DNA of 64,000 nucleotides, taken from the NCBI RefSeq assembly GCF_015351245.1, contig NZ_JADKSO010000003.1:62001-126000 (forward strand). Direction: 5' to 3'. Made by a program: the position numbers and the translations under genes. The notes under the pieces were generated by a model, which saw only the letters and a list, made by a program, of their open reading frames with translations, was not told the DNA's origin and searched no databases. This stretch comes from Rathayibacter sp. VKM Ac-2879 (GTDB taxonomy: Bacteria; Actinomycetota; Actinomycetes; Actinomycetales; Microbacteriaceae). The first letter of the stretch is position 1, and each line of letters starts with the position of its first letter. This document shows positions 60,625-64,000 of this stretch, piece after piece.

Positions 60625-61647
60625 ATGGCGACGAGACTGGTGAGGTTCGCGGTGGCGGTGGCCGTCGCGCTCGTGCTCCTCGTGCTCGTGGCCCCGGGCT
60701 TCTTCGGCGTCGTGCGAGACGCGCCGATCGCGCAGCTGGTCGCGTTCCGTCTCGCGTCCGGACTCGCCGCCGTCGGCGTCGCGATCGCGCTCACGGTGCT
60801 GGCGGTGCTCGTCGCCCCGGTGCGGAGGCTGGCGCTCGCGCTCGCGGCGATGGTGGTCGCCTTCGCGCTCGTGGTCACGGGGATTCAGGCGTTCCGCGGC
60901 CTCGACTCCGCTCCCCTGCGTCCACACCGGCTCGGCGACGTGCGCCTCGCGAGCTGGAACATCCTGCACGATGCGGTCCCGGCAGGAACGATCGTCGACC
61001 TCGCCGTCGGCGAGGAGGTCGATGCGCTCGCGCTCCTCGAGGTCTCGCCCGGCCGCGCTCAGGAGGTGGCGGACGGCCTGGCCGCCGCAGGACGCCCGAT
61101 GACCGTGCACCTCACCTCCGGCACCGGTCAGGACGACGCCACGGCGCTGCTGCTGAGCGCGTCGTTGGGTGGCTATTCGGTCGATGCCGAGACCGCTCCG
61201 ACCTCCGTGCTGCCCTCGCTCGTCGCTCGGCCCGACACCTCCGAGCGCCCTGTTCTCGCCGCCGTCCATGCGATGGCGCCGATCCCGGAGGCGATGCCCG
61301 AGTGGCGCAACGACTTGGGTCGGATCGCCGCGCTCTGCACCGCGGAGGACGACGTCGTGGTGCTCGGCGACCTCAACTCGACGCTCGACCATTGGTCGGC
61401 GCTTCCGGGTGCCGGCGATCTCGGCGGCTGCATCGATTCGGGCGCCTCGGCGCGTGGAGCGGGACTGGGGAGCTGGCCGACCTCGCTGCCGCCGTTGCTC
61501 GGTGCGCCCATCGATCACGTGCTCTTCTCAGGCCCCTGGGAGGTCTCGGGGTACCGCGTGCTCGACGAATATGACGGCGCAGGCAGCGACCATCGGCCGC
61601 TCCTCGTCCAGCTGTCGGTGCGCGGGATGGCCAAGGAGGCGTCGTGA
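60625..61647 (+). CDS. Membrane-anchored endonuclease/exonuclease/phosphatase (EEP) family protein
   Basis: 340 aa. Three N-terminal membrane helices (first ~95 residues) are followed by an EEP-fold domain: RLASWNILHD (first metal-site Asn), LALLEVSPGR (the Glu), VVVLGDLNSTLDHW (catalytic Asp/Asn) and GSDHRPLLVQL (final Asp-His). The domain would face outside. Substrates of the family include DNA, phosphoinositides and sphingomyelin; the actual one is unknown. It diverges from the PHP gene. Confidence 0.85.
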   Translation: MATRLVRFAVAVAVALVLLVLVAPGFFGVVRDAPIAQLVAFRLASGLAAVGVAIALTVLAVLVAPVRRLALALAAMVVAFALVVTGIQAFRGLDSAPLRPHRLGDVRLASWNILHDAVPAGTIVDLAVGEEVDALALLEVSPGRAQEVADGLAAAGRPMTVHLTSGTGQDDATALLLSASLGGYSVDAETAPTSVLPSLVARPDTSERPVLAAVHAMAPIPEAMPEWRNDLGRIAALCTAEDDVVVLGDLNSTLDHWSALPGAGDLGGCIDSGASARGAGLGSWPTSLPPLLGAPIDHVLFSGPWEVSGYRVLDEYDGAGSDHRPLLVQLSVRGMAKEAS

Positions 61648-61657
61648 GGAGGCCAGC

Positions 61658-61771
61658 GTGACACTCCGTCGCCCCCGGCTCCTCCACAGGCTCTTCAAAG
61701 TCCCCGGTCGTCGGTCTCTGAGGCCGCGCGGGGCAGGGGGCCGACACCGAGGAGGACAATGGACGTCATGA
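61658..61771 (+). CDS. Possible 37-aa basic peptide before the aminopeptidase gene
   Basis: GTG 61658 with GAGGAGG 5 nt upstream. The product (VTLRRPRLLHRLFKVPGRRS then Arg/Gly-rich) has 12 or more basic residues. Its TGA lies 13 nt inside the aminopeptidase gene, an arrangement that could couple translation. High Arg content is also what random GC-rich sequence gives, so it may not be real. Confidence 0.3.
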   Translation: MTLRRPRLLHRLFKVPGRRSLRPRGAGGRHRGGQWTS

Positions 61772-63258
61772 CGAACACGGAGGAGCGCGCTGGCGCTCAG
61801 ACGCCCGATCCCGCTGCCGCCCCGACGCCGCGGGCCACCGCGAACCGCTCGACGACTCCCGCGTCCGATCGCTTCCGCGACTTCATCGCCTCCGGCTGGG
61901 CCGAGCGGACGGAGGCGCTACCGGCGCCGCGCGAGCAAGCCGCCTTCGCCGCCGCCCGTCGAGAGCGTCTCTCGGCGCTGCACCTGGGCGAGCGTCTGAT
62001 CGTCCCGGCCGGTCGGCTCAAGCAACGGTCCAACGACACCGACTATCCGTTCCGCGCACACTCGGCCTTCACGTGGCTGACGGGCTGGGGGGCCGACTCC
62101 GAGCCGGGCGCCGTGCTGGTACTCGAGCCCGAGCAGGCGGGACACCGAGCGACCCTCTACTTCCGTGAGCGCGCGGGCCGCGACTCCGACGAGTTTTACG
62201 CCAATCCCGAGATCGGCGAGTTCTGGATCGGCCCGCGCCCCTCCCTCGCACAGGTCGCGAGCGACCTCGCGCTCGAGGTCCGCGGCATCGACGAGCTCGA
62301 TGCCGTCCTCGATGCGCGCGACCAGGTCCCCGTCTCGGCCGTCCGCGAGGCCGACCCTCTCGTGTCCGCTCGCCTTCCCGGGGCCTCCGAGCTCGACGCC
62401 ACGTTCGAGCGCGACCTCTCCGAGCTGCGGCTGGTGAAGGACGCGTTCGAGATCGCCGAGATGCGTGCCGCCGTCGCGGCGACGCAGCGCGCCTTCGAAG
62501 ATGTCCTGTCGGACCTGCCGCGCATCGTCGCCCACGAACGCGGCGAACGCCTCATCGAGGGCGTGTTCAACGGGCGCGCCCGTGCCGACGGCAACGCGGT
62601 CGGCTACGACACGATCGCGGCGGCCGGAGACCACGCGTGCATCCTGCACTGGACCCGCAACGACGGCCCCGTCCGTCCCGGTCAGCTGGTACTGCTCGAC
62701 GCGGGAGTCGAACGGGAGAGCTACTACACCGCCGACATCACCCGCACCTTCCCCGTCAACGGCCGGTACACCTCGGCGCAGCGCCGTGTGCATGAGGCGG
62801 TCCGGGAGGCGGCGGACGCGGCCTTCGCGATCGTCCGTCCCGGCATCCGGTTCCGGGAGGTGCACGCGGCGGCCATGGCCGTGATCGCACGTCGCACGGC
62901 CGAGTGGGGCCTGCTCCCCGTCAGTGCCGACGAGGCACTCGAGGCCGACAACCAGCAGCACCGCCGCTATATGGTGCACGGCACGAGCCACCACCTCGGG
63001 CTCGACGTGCACGACTGTGCGAAGGCGCGGCGCGAGATGTACCTCGACGGCATCGTAGAGGCCGGCATGGTCTTCACGATCGAGCCCGGCCTCTACTTCC
63101 AGCCCGACGATCTGACGGTCCCCGAGGAGCTGCGCGGCATCGGGGTGCGCATCGAGGACGACGTGCTCGTCACGACCGACGGTGCCGAGAACCTCTCGGC
63201 GGGTATCCCCCGCGCGGTCGACGACATCGAGGACTGGATGGCGCGTCTGGCGGGCTGA
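61759..63258 (+). CDS. pepP: Xaa-Pro aminopeptidase (M24B, aminopeptidase P family)
   Basis: 499 aa. A disordered Ala/Thr-rich N-terminus (1-40), the AMP_N domain (about 60-200: YPFRAHSAFTWLTGWG), and the pita-bread catalytic domain. Dinuclear metal ligands visible are LLDAGVE (Asp), YTADITRTF (Asp), HGTSHHLGLDVHD (His), FTIEPGLYF (Glu) and VRIEDDVLVT (Glu). It releases N-terminal residues before proline. ATG 61759 is chosen for GGAGG 4-5 nt upstream; ATG 61768 is possible. Confidence 0.93.
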   Translation: MDVMTNTEERAGAQTPDPAAAPTPRATANRSTTPASDRFRDFIASGWAERTEALPAPREQAAFAAARRERLSALHLGERLIVPAGRLKQRSNDTDYPFRAHSAFTWLTGWGADSEPGAVLVLEPEQAGHRATLYFRERAGRDSDEFYANPEIGEFWIGPRPSLAQVASDLALEVRGIDELDAVLDARDQVPVSAVREADPLVSARLPGASELDATFERDLSELRLVKDAFEIAEMRAAVAATQRAFEDVLSDLPRIVAHERGERLIEGVFNGRARADGNAVGYDTIAAAGDHACILHWTRNDGPVRPGQLVLLDAGVERESYYTADITRTFPVNGRYTSAQRRVHEAVREAADAAFAIVRPGIRFREVHAAAMAVIARRTAEWGLLPVSADEALEADNQQHRRYMVHGTSHHLGLDVHDCAKARREMYLDGIVEAGMVFTIEPGLYFQPDDLTVPEELRGIGVRIEDDVLVTTDGAENLSAGIPRAVDDIEDWMARLAG

Positions 63259-63311
63259 GCGGCTCGGCGGGGGCAGAAGACCCGTCGTGCGCGAGACCAC
63301 CCGTGCTGTCC

Positions 63312-63331
63312 GTGAGTCGAGCACGACTCAC
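63312..63331 (+). terminator. Hairpin in 300-nt gap after pepP
   Basis: GTGAGTCG / CGACTCAC with AGCA loop, 54 nt past the pepP stop. The rest of the 63259-63559 gap shows no gene or repeat. Confidence 0.4.
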
Positions 63332-63559
63332 TGCAACCGCATCGGCTCGGGCAACCGTGCGACTGCACTCGCTCGCCCAGCGATGAACCGCGAGGGGGTG
63401 CTCCTCGACCCAGGAGAAGCGACCCCGCACGTCACCGGGTCAGGCGCAGGACAGAGTCGGACGGCACACAACCATGTCGTGGTTCGAGGGAGCCTGATCG
63501 CTCCGACCCGGAGCGCGGGTCACGGGACCCGAACTCCGCCGGGCAGCCCACGGGCGACG

Positions 63560-64000
63560 TCAGGCCGCGACCGCACCCTGCACGACGGCCTCACCCAGGA
63601 ATCCCTCGAACAGCGTCTCGAGCTGACCGCGCGGCGCGCCCCGATCCTCCGGGTGCCACTGGACGCCCACGATCGGCGCTCGGGTGTGCTCGACGGCCTC
63701 GATGACGCCGTCCTTCGCGCGCGCCACGACGCGCAGTCCCGGCGCGAGCCGGTCGACTGCCTGGTGGTGTGCGCTCTGCACCGCGAGCGGACCTGCACCG
63801 AACAGGCCGGAGAGGGTGGAGCCGTGCACGAGATCGACGTCGTGGGGGTGCATCCGCTCCGACGCGGGTCCGGAGACAGTGACGTGCTCGCTCGAGGGCC
63901 CGAGGTCTTGCACGAGCGTGCCGCCGAGGGCGACGTTGACGATCTGCAACCCCCGGCAGATGCCGAGAAGCGGCGTGCCTTCGGCGAGCGCACGGTGCAC
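63560..64000 (-). CDS. Class C26 glutamine amidotransferase/gamma-glutamyl hydrolase, C-terminal part
   Basis: The last ~146 residues are in the window; the N-terminus lies beyond 64000. LLGICRGLQIVNVALGGTL holds the nucleophile Cys, HHQAVD is the family loop, and VGVQWHPED holds the catalytic His (the Glu pair is two residues on). This matches PuuD-like gamma-glutamyl-GABA hydrolases (peptidase C26). These cleave gamma-glutamylated amines in polyamine breakdown. The apparent GTG start at the window edge is internal. Confidence 0.85.
   Translation of the reverse strand: MHRALAEGTPLLGICRGLQIVNVALGGTLVQDLGPSSEHVTVSGPASERMHPHDVDLVHGSTLSGLFGAGPLAVQSAHHQAVDRLAPGLRVVARAKDGVIEAVEHTRAPIVGVQWHPEDRGAPRGQLETLFEGFLGEAVVQGAVAA

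Noticed and set aside
1-64000. CRISPR arrays, insertion sequences, rRNA genes
   Set aside because: No regularly spaced repeats, transposase-like frames or rRNA-like stretches were seen on reading the window.

Overview
The window is 64 kb of high-GC DNA with actinobacterial content: AdnA/AdnB helicase-nucleases, UPF0182, a PDZ-Lon-like protease, DUF3039 and DUF3107 proteins, a class F sortase and many GTG starts. Gene content and the frequent leaderless -10 boxes (TANNNT 6-8 nt before a start codon) suggest a Microbacteriaceae chromosome (Rathayibacter/Clavibacter-like). That placement is inference; no marker for species was available.

Layout. 1-19.8 kb is mostly housekeeping: the end of a DedA protein, a murI-rph-rdgB operon joined by 4-nt overlaps, pncB, a two-gene ABC exporter, an EcsC-like/hydrolase fusion, a HhH-GPD glycosylase behind a MocR regulator that diverges from a PNPOx-like gene, an AI-2E-type permease, an amylosucrase, an HtrA protease, a DapC-like aminotransferase, a CHAP protein and an MFS exporter. 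19.8-33.9 kb is the most unusual part: a VOC protein, an ECF sigma factor behind short direct repeats, a secreted PstS-like protein with its own terminator, and then an almost gapless operon. The operon encodes an Ig-like membrane-anchored surface protein, a 926-aa exported protein, PstC, PstA, a membrane-anchored PstS, a sortase-fold protein lacking both catalytic His and Cys, PstB, a 51-aa membrane peptide and an intact class F sortase.

33.9-36.2 kb is a lower-GC island scar: a short DoxX-like gene, two coupled orphan genes, a small orphan, and the C-terminal remnant of a large serine recombinase whose reading frame runs into an initiator tRNA-Met gene, the likely attachment site. 36.2-53.6 kb returns to core genes: methyltransferase, UPF0182, PDZ-Lon protease, Zincin_2-type protein, a ThiF/cyclodehydratase-like protein that overlaps UvrD-like helicase antisense, NudC, a kinase-fold protein lacking catalytic residues, and adnB/adnA. 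53.7-64 kb holds DUF3107, a small membrane protein, a 1003-aa Tat-type exported BNR/FN3 protein, a ferritin-like protein, a DEAD-box helicase with a 7-codon upstream ORF, a PHP phosphoesterase, an EEP-family protein, an Xaa-Pro aminopeptidase and a truncated class C26 peptidase.

The main candidate for an undescribed system is the sortase-linked Pst-like locus (about 20.3-33.85 kb). It has the core of a phosphate importer (S, C, A, B) but no PhoU. Its binding proteins are secreted or tethered by C-terminal helices instead of lipidated. The permease genes are translationally coupled to surface proteins, an inactive sortase and an active sortase. I infer a cell-envelope-organised uptake or sensing machine. 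Function and substrate cannot be decided from sequence alone.
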